This document shows, piece after piece, positions 9,509 through 18,473 of a DNA stretch of 64,000 nt. Under the pieces are notes generated by a model. The model ran no database searches and was not told where the DNA came from. It saw only the letters and a list, made by a program, of their open reading frames with translations. Position numbers and translations under genes: made by a program. The DNA comes from Gammaproteobacteria bacterium (lineage in GTDB: Bacteria > Pseudomonadota > Gammaproteobacteria > GRL18): positions 96,681 through 160,680 of the forward strand of contig JADGDG010000008.1 in assembly GCA_016744995.1 (NCBI GenBank). The letters run 5' to 3'. Every line of letters starts with the position of its first letter. Positions within the stretch are counted from its first letter, which is position 1.

Positions 9509-10177
9509 TTATTCGAGCAAAAGCTGCTGCATTAATTCAAGATTTCTTAAAGCAGCAGATAATTTTGCCATTGCCTGTTTATTTGCTTCTAATAATTCAG
9601 TAGCCTGCTTGCATATAAGCATCTGGTGATCTTTATCAAAGAGTTGAAAAGCCGCTCTGATTGCCTCTTCCGATTCGCTCAGCAAGGTAGGAATAAGCTG
9701 ATCCTGAGCAATTGGTGAATGCAGTCTTAATAAATCAGCCACCAGAGGGTGTTGCAACAATTGAAAATGAGTATTTCTGGCCAGCTCTTCTTCATCCAGA
9801 TTCTGCTCCGCCTGTGGATCACCTTCTGCACCGTGGCGAACAGATGTCATTATCACACTGACAAGCTTGACAATGGCTTCTTTTTCACTATCATGCTCCC
9901 CCATTAGCCCACTACATTGCTCATAGCTTTGATCAAGTTGTGACTTCAATTCAAGCATGACTTCACTGCCTTCATTAGGCTTCAACTCGGCAACTTTACC
10001 TAATAAAGTATGGAATGAAGCCAGAAACTCATCCCGTTCCTTTTCATCCATATAGCGAGCGCCTGAAATCCTTCGCTCATCAAATTCTCGATGTTCAGAG
10101 GTAAATAATGGGTTTTTATATTGTCGTTTAAGATGCCTTTCCCGAGCACCTGGCATCGATGAAAAATTAAGGGACAT
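9509..10177 (-). CDS. Unknown helical protein, 222 aa
   Basis: Not recognised. The N-terminus is strongly basic ('RERHLKRQYKN'); the rest is acidic and helical with leucine-rich stretches ('LLRLHSPIAQDQLIPTLL', 'LLEANKQAMAKLSAALRNL') that could form a coiled coil. It has no signal peptide or membrane helix. The gene starts 14 bp after the stop of the 132-aa gene, which supports co-transcription. The ribosome site is weak. Function unknown. Confidence 0.75.
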   Translation of the reverse strand: MSLNFSSMPGARERHLKRQYKNPLFTSEHREFDERRISGARYMDEKERDEFLASFHTLLGKVAELKPNEGSEVMLELKSQLDQSYEQCSGLMGEHDSEKEAIVKLVSVIMTSVRHGAEGDPQAEQNLDEEELARNTHFQLLQHPLVADLLRLHSPIAQDQLIPTLLSESEEAIRAAFQLFDKDHQMLICKQATELLEANKQAMAKLSAALRNLELMQQLLLE

Positions 10178-10191
10178 ACAAGAATACCAAT

Positions 10192-10590
10192 CTAATGAAC
10201 TTTATGATTTGGACGAAATTCAATTTTCTGTCCATCAGGTTTGACTTCATCAAAAACAAATTCTACACCTACCTGCTGCCCAGAGTCCGTTTCTTTTGTT
10301 TTTGCTTTAGCCTGCTTTAACTCAGGCATCCGGTTAACCAGATAAGTGAACATGATAATTGCAGTTTGATCTTCATCTTTTGTTAAAGCCGCCACTAGAT
10401 TCAAGGCAACAAATTGAGTTTTTTGCTGCAGATTAGGATGGTCAATTTTCTGATCACTCAAAACAAAGCCTTCATCCATCTGTGTATCAATAAGATCAAG
10501 ATATTCACGTTGCTTATCAGGCAATACCTGAGAGCGATCATAAGTTAAAACTTCCTGACCTTCTAAAAGGAAAGCCACTTTTTCTGACAT
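10192..10590 (-). CDS. Unknown protein, 132 aa
   Basis: First gene of a three-gene leftward set. It is a small acidic soluble protein starting 'MSEKVAFLLEGQEVLTYDR' with no recognisable domain. It is encoded divergently from the 132-aa gene at 10712, with a 121-bp gap that must hold both promoters. An AAGAGAG ribosome site precedes the ATG. Function unknown. Confidence 0.75.
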   Translation of the reverse strand: MSEKVAFLLEGQEVLTYDRSQVLPDKQREYLDLIDTQMDEGFVLSDQKIDHPNLQQKTQFVALNLVAALTKDEDQTAIIMFTYLVNRMPELKQAKAKTKETDSGQQVGVEFVFDEVKPDGQKIEFRPNHKVH

Positions 10591-10711
10591 AAACTTCTCT
10601 CTTTCGTGCTGTAATAGTCATGTTAATACTGAATTGTGCTCAAAGCCGACACATGATACAATAATAACCAAGCAAATTACTAGGATTTAGTTTTTACAAA
10701 AACTCATCATT

Positions 10712-11110
10712 ATGCAAAATTCAGCTCAAGACGATCATAACATAGAATTAACTCAGGCAGTCATGCATGCCCTGGATAGTTGGAAATTTGATGGTGAACA
10801 TATTTTATCGGTCATGGCTTTGCCGGACAAGGTAAAAGTTCGCCATCTTTCACAATTCAGAAACTCCCAGCCATTTCCGGAAACCCCGGAGGTTAATGAA
10901 CGCCTGCGCCATGTTCTGGGGATTATTGATGCATTATCAACCAGTTATCCAACGAATCCAAGCATGTCATTATTCTGGATGACCCGTCCCAGCAAGAAAT
11001 TCCAGAATCGGGCGCCGGCACAGGTGATTGTTGAAGATGGTCTTGAAGGTTTGATCACCATACGCAAGCATCTTGATTGCAGTTATGACTGGTTTGGTGA
11101 TGGTAATTAA
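10712..11110 (+). CDS. Small protein resembling the MbcA/ParS/Xre antitoxin toxin-binding domain
   Basis: A 132-aa soluble protein. Its last ~45 residues ('FWMTRPSKKFQNRAPAQVIV' followed by 'EDGLEGLITIRKHLD') resemble the DUF2384 domain of MbcA/ParS/Xre antitoxins, where a W-x-x-x-P-N-x-x-L-x-G-x-x-P pattern is followed by a short helix. The N-terminal part is helical but shows no clear HTH. No RES-domain toxin is next to it, so it may be a solitary relative with another role. The domain call is a by-eye resemblance. Confidence 0.5.
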   Translation: MQNSAQDDHNIELTQAVMHALDSWKFDGEHILSVMALPDKVKVRHLSQFRNSQPFPETPEVNERLRHVLGIIDALSTSYPTNPSMSLFWMTRPSKKFQNRAPAQVIVEDGLEGLITIRKHLDCSYDWFGDGN

Positions 11111-11203
11111 TTTTACCCAAATTTATAAATAAGACAGTTTCCAGATAAAATGAATTTGCAGAGACAAGATTTTATAACGCAGAATTGAATCTAAATCAGA
11201 TTG

Positions 11204-11227
11204 GTGTCCATTTGAAAGCCTGGACAC
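11204..11227. repeat. Perfect 7-bp inverted repeat in a convergent gap
   Basis: GTGTCCA (11204-11210) and TGGACAC (11221-11227) with a 10-nt spacer, between the gene ending at 11110 and the hemerythrin gene ending at 11327. It could be a terminator stem, but no T tract follows on either strand. Confidence 0.35.
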
Positions 11228-11326
11228 TCCCTTGCGGGCTTATAAATACTGTTTTTTCACTTCCTCCGAAGTAAGGGCAGAGATTACATATTATGCTGAC
11301 TGTAGCTCTCTCCCTTCAAACAGCCA

Positions 11327-11764
11327 TTAAGCAGCCATTTTCTCGCCATAAACAGTACGCACAACCGGGTAGAATCTCTCCACTTCATCAATCATACGGA
11401 TCTGGAATAGCCCAAACAACTCTTCTGTTTCCTGAACAAAGATGGAGTGATTCTTAATACGAAGTTGTTTATTATGGCACCAGCGTTTCATATACTGCTT
11501 ATAAACACGCTTGATTTCTGCTGAACCAGATAAGAAATTTTCAGCAGTTTGTTTAACGTTATTATCACGATGGGTTAACATGCCTTTATAAAGCTCACGT
11601 TCTTCAATGTCCATATGGGATTTAACCATGCCCATTAAATCAAAAAACAGATCGCAAGTAACATCAGTATCACAAATAGTGCGATCCTGAATCATATATA
11701 AAATAATTTTAGTACGTTCTGCAATTTTATGATTTTGCTCGTTCAGTTCCTTAAAAGATACCAT
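11327..11764 (-). CDS. Hemerythrin-like protein
   Basis: A 145-aa cytoplasmic helical protein. Candidate iron ligands are His in 'NEQNHKIAE' (about 11), 'KSHMDIEERELY' (about 54, with the usual H-x-x-x-E spacing) and 'NHSIFVQETEELF' (about 106), as in HHE/hemerythrin domains that carry a non-haem di-iron centre. The set of His residues is smaller than in classical hemerythrins, so oxygen binding is uncertain; the fold may serve in redox or regulatory sensing. A strong GGGAGG precedes the ATG. It is a single gene. Confidence 0.65.
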   Translation of the reverse strand: MVSFKELNEQNHKIAERTKIILYMIQDRTICDTDVTCDLFFDLMGMVKSHMDIEERELYKGMLTHRDNNVKQTAENFLSGSAEIKRVYKQYMKRWCHNKQLRIKNHSIFVQETEELFGLFQIRMIDEVERFYPVVRTVYGEKMAA

Positions 11765-12142
11765 TTATAGCCTCCCTAAAACAATAGAATCCATTCTTAT
11801 GTTTTCTTTTTGATTGATATTCCAGTTCCAGGACTTAGCAGCCCAGAACGATAGAAATTATTATAGTTTATTGTTTAATTTGTAAGCTATCATCTGCCAT
11901 ACAGTTGATAATCCAATATTATTATTCTTATAGCTTATTGTTGAGTATATTGATGATCATTGTCAATAGTAATAACCCTATAAATCCTGTTTTTTTTGAA
12001 AATATAAAAACAAAATCATTCAATATAAACAATAGCTTATATGCTAAAAAGCTTATTGTCGTCTACAATAAGGCCACTATAAATTGCCAGTCTCCCTAAA
12101 CTTAGATAAACTAAGCAGTATTTTTCAAACAGGGTAATTATT
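11765..12142. other. AT-rich intergenic region
   Basis: 378 bp upstream of two diverging genes. It is very AT-rich, with a short phrase (AGCTTATTGT-like) recurring near 11931, 12033 and 12050. A 64-codon open frame at 11905-12099 has no ribosome site and a low-complexity product, so I do not call it. Promoters for the hemerythrin-like and Sel1 genes must lie here. Confidence 0.5.
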
Positions 12143-12565
12143 TTGAACCAGTTTTTATTTAGACTCATCCTTATGGGCTTTGTTTCCATCCTGTCTTTAA
12201 TGACAAACATTGCTTCAGCAGATTATATTGCCGGCGAGGAAGCGAACAAACGTGGTGACCGTCAAACAGCCTTTAATGAGTTTTATGCTGCGGCTCAAGA
12301 AGGCGATGGCCGTGCTTATGGTCGATTAGGCAGTATGTACCTTTATGGGCTGGGCACTAAAAAAGATCACTATCAGGCCTACATCTGGTTTCATATGGGT
12401 TATCTCACAGGAGAACGCGAGGCTGAACGCTTTCGTGATGCAGCTTCCTCTATGATGAACCGGGAAGAATATCTCAAAGCGGTTGAAGCTGCAGAAATTC
12501 AGCGAGTAAAACAAAAACTGGGCACAGAACCACCTCAACAGAAACCACCCATCCAGGCAAAATAA
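12143..12565 (+). CDS. Secreted Sel1-repeat protein
   Basis: A 140-aa protein with an N-terminal signal peptide (hydrophobic residues 5-24, cut after 'NIASA'). Two Sel1/TPR-like repeats follow ('AFNEFYAAAQEGDGRAYGRL', 'MYLYGLGTKKDHYQAYIWF'), then a charged helix and a Pro/Gln tail. Sel1 repeats mediate protein-protein contacts in the envelope; the partner is unknown. The start appears to be TTG at 12143 with AGGGTAAT upstream; no in-frame ATG gives a signal peptide. Confidence 0.8.
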   Translation: MNQFLFRLILMGFVSILSLMTNIASADYIAGEEANKRGDRQTAFNEFYAAAQEGDGRAYGRLGSMYLYGLGTKKDHYQAYIWFHMGYLTGEREAERFRDAASSMMNREEYLKAVEAAEIQRVKQKLGTEPPQQKPPIQAK

Positions 12566-12573
12566 GTTCACGA

Positions 12574-12607
12574 CTTAAGGAAAAACCATTCAATATTTTT
12601 CCTTAAG
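12574..12607. terminator. 12-bp perfect hairpin after the Sel1 gene
   Basis: CTTAAGGAAAAA (12574-12585) is exactly complementary to 12596-12607 with a 10-nt loop, 9 bp after the Sel1 stop. The stem carries its own A/T tract. A transcript end for the plus-strand gene, and perhaps for the opposing mscS-like gene, is likely. Confidence 0.5.
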
Positions 12608-12730
12608 GCTTGCACCTTAACCCAGTTTATCTCCTGAGCCAGTTTATAATGGAAGGCTTTAAACTCACAGAAATCTTAGCCTCAGAGAAAATATCTCAGT
12701 AAAAAAAGATGGCCCTATACAGAATTTACT

Positions 12731-13630
12731 TCAAGCAGTTTTATGTTCATACACATGAACATCACGCTGTGGATAAGGTATACCAATTCCGGCTTCATCC
12801 AGACGATTTTTGACCGTTTCATTGGCAGCAAAATAGACATCCCAATAGTCTTCTGATTTTACCCAGACACGAACAAAAAAGTTTACACTATTATCGGCCA
12901 GCTCACCCACTACAATCAGGGGGGCCGGGTCAGCAAGCACACGCTCATCTTTACTGACAATATCAGCAAGAATTGTACGTACATCTTTTAAGTCTGCGTC
13001 ATAAGAAACACCAATTGTTAAATCAACCCGACGTCGGTCCTGAGTCGAATAATTAGTAATATTACCATTACCCAAACTCGCATTGGGGATAATAATAGTC
13101 TTATTGTCCGGCGTTTTTAATGTCGTGGTAAATATCTGTATCAAATCAACCTTACCAGTCACTCCGGCAGCTTCAATGACATCCCCTTCTTTGAAAGGAC
13201 GGAAAATTATTAATAAAAATCCTGCGGCGAAGTTTGCCAGTGAACCTTGTAGTGCCAGACCAATGGCTAAACCTGCAGCACCTAAAATAGCAATAAAAGA
13301 AGTGGTTTGGATCCCCAACTGCCCTAAAGCAGCAACAACAACAAAGACCAGCATACTCATATACACAATACTACTGGTAAAACCAATAATCAGAGGGTCA
13401 ACCTTACCTTTTGTCATTACTTTCATGACCATTCGTTTAGCAAATTTGGCAATCAATTTACCAATATAAAAAATCAGAACAGCAAATATTAAATTAGGGC
13501 CATATTGTATTAGTATTTCTAAACCTGCATCTAAAAGCTGTCCTGATTTTTCAGGATTTATCAGTTCTGTTACTGTATCAACCATATTTATTGGCTCAGC
13601 AGTAACTGCATTTGAAGTTTCTTCAGACAT
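12731..13630 (-). CDS. mscS: Small-conductance mechanosensitive channel, MscS family
   Basis: A 299-aa inner-membrane channel protecting against hypo-osmotic shock. Three TM helices are visible (about 48-70, 92-115, 121-145). The TM3 pore helix has the Gly/Ala-rich pattern 'LGAAGLAIGLALQGSLANFAAG', typical of MscS. The cytoplasmic beta domain ('FKEGDVIEAAGVTGKV', 'IPNASL') and C-terminal alpha/beta domain ('PYPQRDVHVY') follow. Length is close to E. coli MscS (286 aa). AAGGA lies before the start. The symbol reflects family, not proven orthology. Confidence 0.92.
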   Translation of the reverse strand: MSEETSNAVTAEPINMVDTVTELINPEKSGQLLDAGLEILIQYGPNLIFAVLIFYIGKLIAKFAKRMVMKVMTKGKVDPLIIGFTSSIVYMSMLVFVVVAALGQLGIQTTSFIAILGAAGLAIGLALQGSLANFAAGFLLIIFRPFKEGDVIEAAGVTGKVDLIQIFTTTLKTPDNKTIIIPNASLGNGNITNYSTQDRRRVDLTIGVSYDADLKDVRTILADIVSKDERVLADPAPLIVVGELADNSVNFFVRVWVKSEDYWDVYFAANETVKNRLDEAGIGIPYPQRDVHVYEHKTA

Positions 13631-13909
13631 TATTCTATCCTTGAGAAAAAGTTTATTAATGATTGTTAATGTTTATTAAAGTTGATTATAGCACCCGTTT
13701 GCCCCACACTTTACAGGTCGTGGTATTATATTAATGTGAATTCACAACGTTTTGCAAGTTAAGTACAGAGTATTATGTCTTTAGAGTTGAGCATTAAGAA
13801 ATATCTGTCGTTTTAAATTAAGCAAAATCGCTTCATTTTTTAAAACCGGCTTATATTCAACATCTGAAAATTTACCATATCAGTTAGCCTAGAGAGAGTA
13901 TGTATTATT

Positions 13910-15397
13910 ATGAGTATAAATTTTTTAATTGGCGGCAACGAAACATCACAAGTTCATTTTTCTGCAAAAACAGCCAATCGACATGGCATGATTGCTGGTG
14001 CAACGGGTACTGGTAAAACAGTTACTCTGCAAATACTGGCAGAAAACTTCTCTCAAATTGGTGTTCCGGTATTTCTGGCTGATGTCAAAGGTGATTTGTC
14101 TGGTCTGGCAGCCAGCGGTACAATGAATGATAAAATTCAGTCACGAATTGATACCATTAAAATTAATAATTATTCTAACCGCGCCAACCCGACTCTATTT
14201 TGGGATTTATTTGCCCGACAGGGACACCCTGTTCACACAACTATTTCTGAAATGGGTCCACTTCTACTCTCCAGCCTCTTAGAACTTAACGAAGTACAGT
14301 CCGGTATTTTATACAGTGCATTTGCCATCGCTGATGATAATGGTCTGCTGTTACTGGATTTAAAAGATCTGCGCAGTATGCTCTCATGGGTGGGCAAAAA
14401 TGCTAAAACACTATCAATGGATTATGGCAATATCAGCGGTTCCAGCATTGGTGCAATACAACGTCGTTTAATGGTACTGGAACAACAGGGCGCAGAACAC
14501 CTCTTTGCTGAACCCGCATTAAAGCTGGATGATTTAATGATCACTGATTTTTCTGGGCAGGGAGTGATCAGTATTTTAGATGTCACAGAATTAATCACCC
14601 AGTCACCCCGTGTTTATGCTTCTTTTTTGATTTGGTTATTGGCTGAACTCTATGAACAACTTCCCGAAGTAGGTGATGCAGAAAAACCCAAACTGGTATT
14701 ATTTTTCGATGAAGCCCATTTATTATTTGACCGGGCGCCCCGCTCTCTGGTCGATAAAATTGAGCAGGTTGTTCGCCTGATACGCTCTAAAGGTGTTGGA
14801 ATTTACTTTATCAGCCAGAGCCCTCTGGATATCCCGGAAGATATTATGGGCCAGCTAGGCACCAAAATTCAGCATGCCTTAAGAGCCTTCACTCCCAAAG
14901 ATAAAAAAACAGTGAAGATGGTGGCAGAAACATTCAGAGAGAATCCAGGACTGGACACAAAAAAAGCCATTACAGAATTGAAGACAGGGGAAGCTCTGGT
15001 TTCCGTACTGGATGATAATGGTGCGCCAACCCCCGTAGAAAGGATTTTAATCAGTCCTCCAGCTTCTCGTATTGGACCACTTGATGATGCAGAACGTCAG
15101 GCAATTATCAAACGCTCTCCTCTGAAAGGTCGATATGATGAATTAATCGATAGACAATCCGCCTATGAGATCTTAAAACAAAGGGCCGAACAAAAACAGC
15201 TTTCAGAAGAGGCTCAGGAAAAATTAGAAGCCGATGCTAAAGCAGCCAAAAAACAGGCCCAATCCAGTTCAAAAAAACGCTCGTCTAATCGAATGAGTTA
15301 TACTGAATCCATAACAAAAAGTGTTTTACGCTCAGTGGGCAGTTCACTCGGCAGACAAATTGTCCGAGGCATCATGAAAACATTATTAGGGAAATAG
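13910..15397 (+). CDS. yjgR: HerA-like ATPase, YjgR/DUF853 family
   Basis: A 495-aa cytoplasmic P-loop ATPase. Walker A 'GATGTGKTVTLQ' is at about residue 31, followed by 'FLADVKGDLSGLA', a family hallmark. Walker B 'LVLFFDEAHLLFD' is at about 263, and 'SKGVGIYFISQSP' holds the sensor/arginine-region residues. The tail is Lys/Ser-rich and ends in a basic amphipathic stretch. HerA-like ATPases act as hexameric translocases; the exact role of YjgR is not established. It is a single gene upstream of an accessory region. Confidence 0.9.
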   Translation: MSINFLIGGNETSQVHFSAKTANRHGMIAGATGTGKTVTLQILAENFSQIGVPVFLADVKGDLSGLAASGTMNDKIQSRIDTIKINNYSNRANPTLFWDLFARQGHPVHTTISEMGPLLLSSLLELNEVQSGILYSAFAIADDNGLLLLDLKDLRSMLSWVGKNAKTLSMDYGNISGSSIGAIQRRLMVLEQQGAEHLFAEPALKLDDLMITDFSGQGVISILDVTELITQSPRVYASFLIWLLAELYEQLPEVGDAEKPKLVLFFDEAHLLFDRAPRSLVDKIEQVVRLIRSKGVGIYFISQSPLDIPEDIMGQLGTKIQHALRAFTPKDKKTVKMVAETFRENPGLDTKKAITELKTGEALVSVLDDNGAPTPVERILISPPASRIGPLDDAERQAIIKRSPLKGRYDELIDRQSAYEILKQRAEQKQLSEEAQEKLEADAKAAKKQAQSSSKKRSSNRMSYTESITKSVLRSVGSSLGRQIVRGIMKTLLGK

Positions 15398-16100
15398 TCA
15401 GGAATACGGCTTATTGCTTTATCAAAGGTGGGTGAGACTCATGTAGCTGTGGCAAGTAATAGAGCTGCATACTGAGTATTAAAGTAGCATACCGAGTAAT
15501 AAAGATTCATACTAAATATCCGATAGCATTAGAAAATGCTCATTTTATCGTTTATGACCATTATGTGTCGCCTAATATAATGCTCATGAGCGATTTAGAC
15601 TCAACAAGAGTTTCCCTCTGAATTCCAGGTAGCTGCCATTACAAATTATGAATAAGGCAATATTTTTTTGGCTGGGGAGGATGTATTTATGCCATAGAGT
15701 AAACCTATGGCAAAAAACTCGACAACATAAGAGTCATTTTTTGCAAAAATATTGTTCCGATTTTGGTAAGTTTTGATCAATGCGAGTTTGAGTAAAACTT
15801 CAATTTGGATCATCTGGTAATCTCTACATAACTTTATCCATAAACTGTTTATTGTGAGTAATTGTGTGTTATCCAGAAAGGAATTGAAAGCTTGATAGAG
15901 AGTTATTGAGTAAAAATTTAAAGTGTGTAATGATTAAACGAAAACCAGTCAACTACTTGTTGAACAAAACCGCTTCGCGGTAGCTTTCATTCCGAATTAA
16001 ATTCCCCGAACCAATTCCTCCCTCCTGTGCCAGAACTAATCAATAATTAAACCAATGCCGATATTAAGATCTCCTACTAACAATCATAAGGAGAATCCTA
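15398..16100. other. 700-bp gap with dispersed repeat copy A
   Basis: No gene is visible. It holds copy A of the three-copy iteron/hairpin repeat (separate entry) and a small GC hairpin ACCGCTTCGCGGT near 15969. It ends with the AAGGAG-containing leader of the tyrosine recombinase. The left end of the IS91-like element must lie here but I cannot place it. Confidence 0.5.
15448..15559 (+). repeat. Dispersed iteron/hairpin repeat, copy A
   Basis: Three tandem units start CATAC at 15468, 15488 and 15508, exactly 20 bp apart (CATACTGAGTATTAAAG; CATACCGAGTAATAAAG; CATACTAAAT). They are followed by a perfect 6-bp hairpin AGCATT-AGAA-AATGCT at 15525-15540 and a TATGACC box at 15553-15559. Copies B and C lie at 34669-34761 and 58462-58572 in the same orientation. 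Confidence 0.8.
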
Positions 16101-16988
16101 ATGACCCCCTTACGTCAAAAAATGATTGAGCTGATGAATTTCAGACAATTGGCACCCAAGACCTGCCAGGTTTATTTAAGTGCAGTCAATAAGCTTGCTA
16201 TTCATTATCATCGTTCACCAGAAAAAATCAGCAACGAAGAAATTAAGCAATGGCTAATGGGCATATCGAATGAACGAAAATGGTCTGCTTCAACTATTCA
16301 CCAAACGTTGATGGCTTTAAAGTTTTGTTATGAACAGGTTCTGGAACAAAATGATTTTTTGTCTGACTTTCAACTCCCTAAACGTCCTCAAAAGATCCCG
16401 GTTTTACTGACACAAAAAGAAGTTTATGCCATTTTACAGGCAACCAAAAATCTCAAACATCTCACACTATTAAGTTTATGTTATGGCTGTGGGTTAAGAG
16501 CCAGTGAAGCTGTCGCTTTAACTCAGAATGATATTGATTCTGAGCGTTTATTATTACGTGTTGTACAGGGCAAAGGCAGAAAAGATCGGAATATTCCACT
16601 TTCACCCAGTTTATTACGCCTATTACGATATTACTGGAAAACCTGGGATCTAGCGCATTATTTCTTTTGCTCGACTCAAAAAAAGAAAAAAACACTGGGA
16701 ATATCCAGTGCTCAAAAAGTGTTTAAGCAAGCCAAAGCCAATGCACATATCCATAAAGACGGTGGTATTCATGGACTCAGACATGCTTATGCAACCCATC
16801 AATTGGAACATGGATTACCCATCCATCAATTGCAATTATTTCTTGGACATAGTGATGTCCGGGTAACGATGAAATATCTTCACTGGGTGCCCCGAGCCCA
16901 GGTCATTGCCTCTGATTTATTAGAACAGTTTACCCCGGATGATTTAATCATGAAGACCAGGCCGGAGGATTATAATGACCAATTTTAA
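16101..16988 (+). CDS. Tyrosine recombinase of an IS91-like element
   Basis: A 295-aa phage-integrase-family recombinase. The N-terminal SAM-like core-binding domain is about 1-90. Catalytic residues are visible: Arg in 'YGCGLRASEAVAL' (about 134), His/Arg in 'HGLRHAYATH' (about 226), His in 'LGHSDVRVTMKYLH' and Tyr in the same motif (about 254). A strong AAGGAG precedes the ATG. Its last 14 bases overlap the transposase gene. This recombinase-plus-transposase pairing is common in IS91-family elements, where the recombinase may resolve cointegrates. Confidence 0.88.
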   Translation: MTPLRQKMIELMNFRQLAPKTCQVYLSAVNKLAIHYHRSPEKISNEEIKQWLMGISNERKWSASTIHQTLMALKFCYEQVLEQNDFLSDFQLPKRPQKIPVLLTQKEVYAILQATKNLKHLTLLSLCYGCGLRASEAVALTQNDIDSERLLLRVVQGKGRKDRNIPLSPSLLRLLRYYWKTWDLAHYFFCSTQKKKKTLGISSAQKVFKQAKANAHIHKDGGIHGLRHAYATHQLEHGLPIHQLQLFLGHSDVRVTMKYLHWVPRAQVIASDLLEQFTPDDLIMKTRPEDYNDQF

Positions 16989-18135
16989 ATCAACCGACTG
17001 CGATATGGCCACGATTATAAAGACCTTTCTCGCTGATTACCGACAGCGCTACAAGCTGACGCCTGAGCAAGCCAGTGTGTGTCAAAGTATTATTCAGTGT
17101 CAAACAGAATCACTGGGTGGTGAACACAGACAGTGTACGGCCTGTGGTTATCAACAACCACTTTATCATAGTTGTGGTAATCGACATTGTCCTCGGTGTA
17201 AACAAAATGCTTCAGAGCAGTGGGAAGAAAAACAGTTGGATGCTTTACTGCCAGTCACTTACTATCATCTGGTTTATACCTTGCCGCATGAGTTCAATGC
17301 CTGGTGCCAATTGCATCCTAAAATAATGTATGCCTTATTATTTAAAGCCGTTTGGCAAACCTTGTCTCAGTTCTCCAATACCCATAAACGCTTACAAGGG
17401 CAACTGGGGGTGACCTGTGTTTTACATACCTAGGGGCAGAATTTACAACGGCATATTCATCTACATTGTCTTGTTCCTGGGCTGGCCCTTAAGGCAGGAC
17501 ATCATGCCATTGAAACCACAAAGAGTGACTACTTGTATCCAATCAATGCACTTAAAAAAGTCTTTCGGGGAAAAATGGTCAGTTTGATTAGAGAGGCTTA
17601 TCAACAAGGTCAGCTGTTTCGACTTACCCGAACGGATGAAGTCAACAACGTGCTTGATGAAGTCATGAGTAAAAGCTGGTCAAATTACATTAAACCCTAT
17701 ATTGAGGACCCACAAACTGTAGTCAAATATCTTTCGCGTTATACTTACCGGATCGCCATCAGCAATTATCGGATCATAAAAATGGATAAACAATCCGTTT
17801 ACTTTCACTGGAAGGATTATGCCGATAATAATCGGAAAAAGATCATGAAACTGGATGGTGTGGAATTCCTCCGACGCTTCCTGATGCATGTTTTACCCAG
17901 CGGTTTTATGCGTATTCGACACTTTGGCTTTCTGGCAAGTTGCATCCGTCGAGTCCGGATTGAGCGCTTGCGAAAATTACTCACCCGTGCCGGTATATGG
18001 GTAACCGTTGTTCAAAAAGTGAAGCAACCGGAGTTTAAAAAGACCGCTTGCTTCTGTCCATCCTGCCACCAGGATACGATGAAGACACTCTATCAAATGA
18101 CATCATTCAAATACCGACGACGATCGATTGCCTGA
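16975..18135 (+). pseudogene. IS91-family transposase interrupted by an amber codon
   Basis: One continuous reading frame is split by TAG at 17431-17433 into 152 and about 233 codons; frame is kept across the stop. The N-terminal half has the zinc-ribbon of IS91 transposases ('CTACGYQQPLYHSCGNRHCP', 'RCKQ'). After the stop the frame reads 'GQNLQRHIHLHCLVPG', containing the HUH-type H-x-H metal motif. Family members usually have Trp just before 'GQNL', so a single TGG to TAG change is the likely lesion. The C-terminal half ends in a further Cys pair 'CFCPSCHQ'. CGGAGG precedes the ATG. Confidence 0.85.
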
Positions 18136-18473
18136 AAAACCAATTTAAGTGTCATACTGTATCAAAAATGAAGCAACCTGAGTGGTTGAGGAACGAATAT
18201 TGTTTGTTGTGTTAAAAACAGGCATAATGAAAGTCAATAAGCCATGGAAATCATGCCTTTGCCATTTTTTTATTGAACAATCTTTGGTGAATATCGGTCT
18301 CCAGAGTAAACTGAAATAGCAATCAGGCATACTCATAAAAAGCAATTTCCATAAATAAGATAACACTGCAAGTCATGCGGCAATGTCCAACAGACATTTA
18401 TACGTAATGCTGCGCACAACGCATAAATGCTAAGATGTTATGCCTAATAGAAAAACTATGAATAGCTGGGATA
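18136..18473. other. IS91-to-cassette gap
   Basis: No convincing gene; a 73-codon reverse open frame (18145-18366) has no supporting features. The first part is probably the right end of the IS91-like element. At 18421-18443 GCATAA...TTATGC are inverted around a short spacer, ending in GTTATGC (18437-18443), which resembles the R' core site of an integron attC. Confidence 0.4.

Larger units (their letters stand above)
16101..18135 (+). mobile_element. IS91-like insertion sequence (minimum extent)
   Basis: Overlapping tyrosine recombinase and zinc-binding HUH-type transposase genes define an IS91-family element. True ends (IS91 elements lack inverted repeats and use ori/ter ends) were not located. 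The transposase is broken by an in-frame stop, so the copy is probably immobile without help. Confidence 0.75.

Noticed and set aside
11905..12099. 64-codon frame in AT-rich intergenic DNA
   Set aside because: No ribosome site, Asn/Ile/Ser low-complexity product; most likely chance.
18145..18366. 73-codon reverse frame after the IS91-like element
   Set aside because: No ribosome site or family features; probably part of the IS right end.
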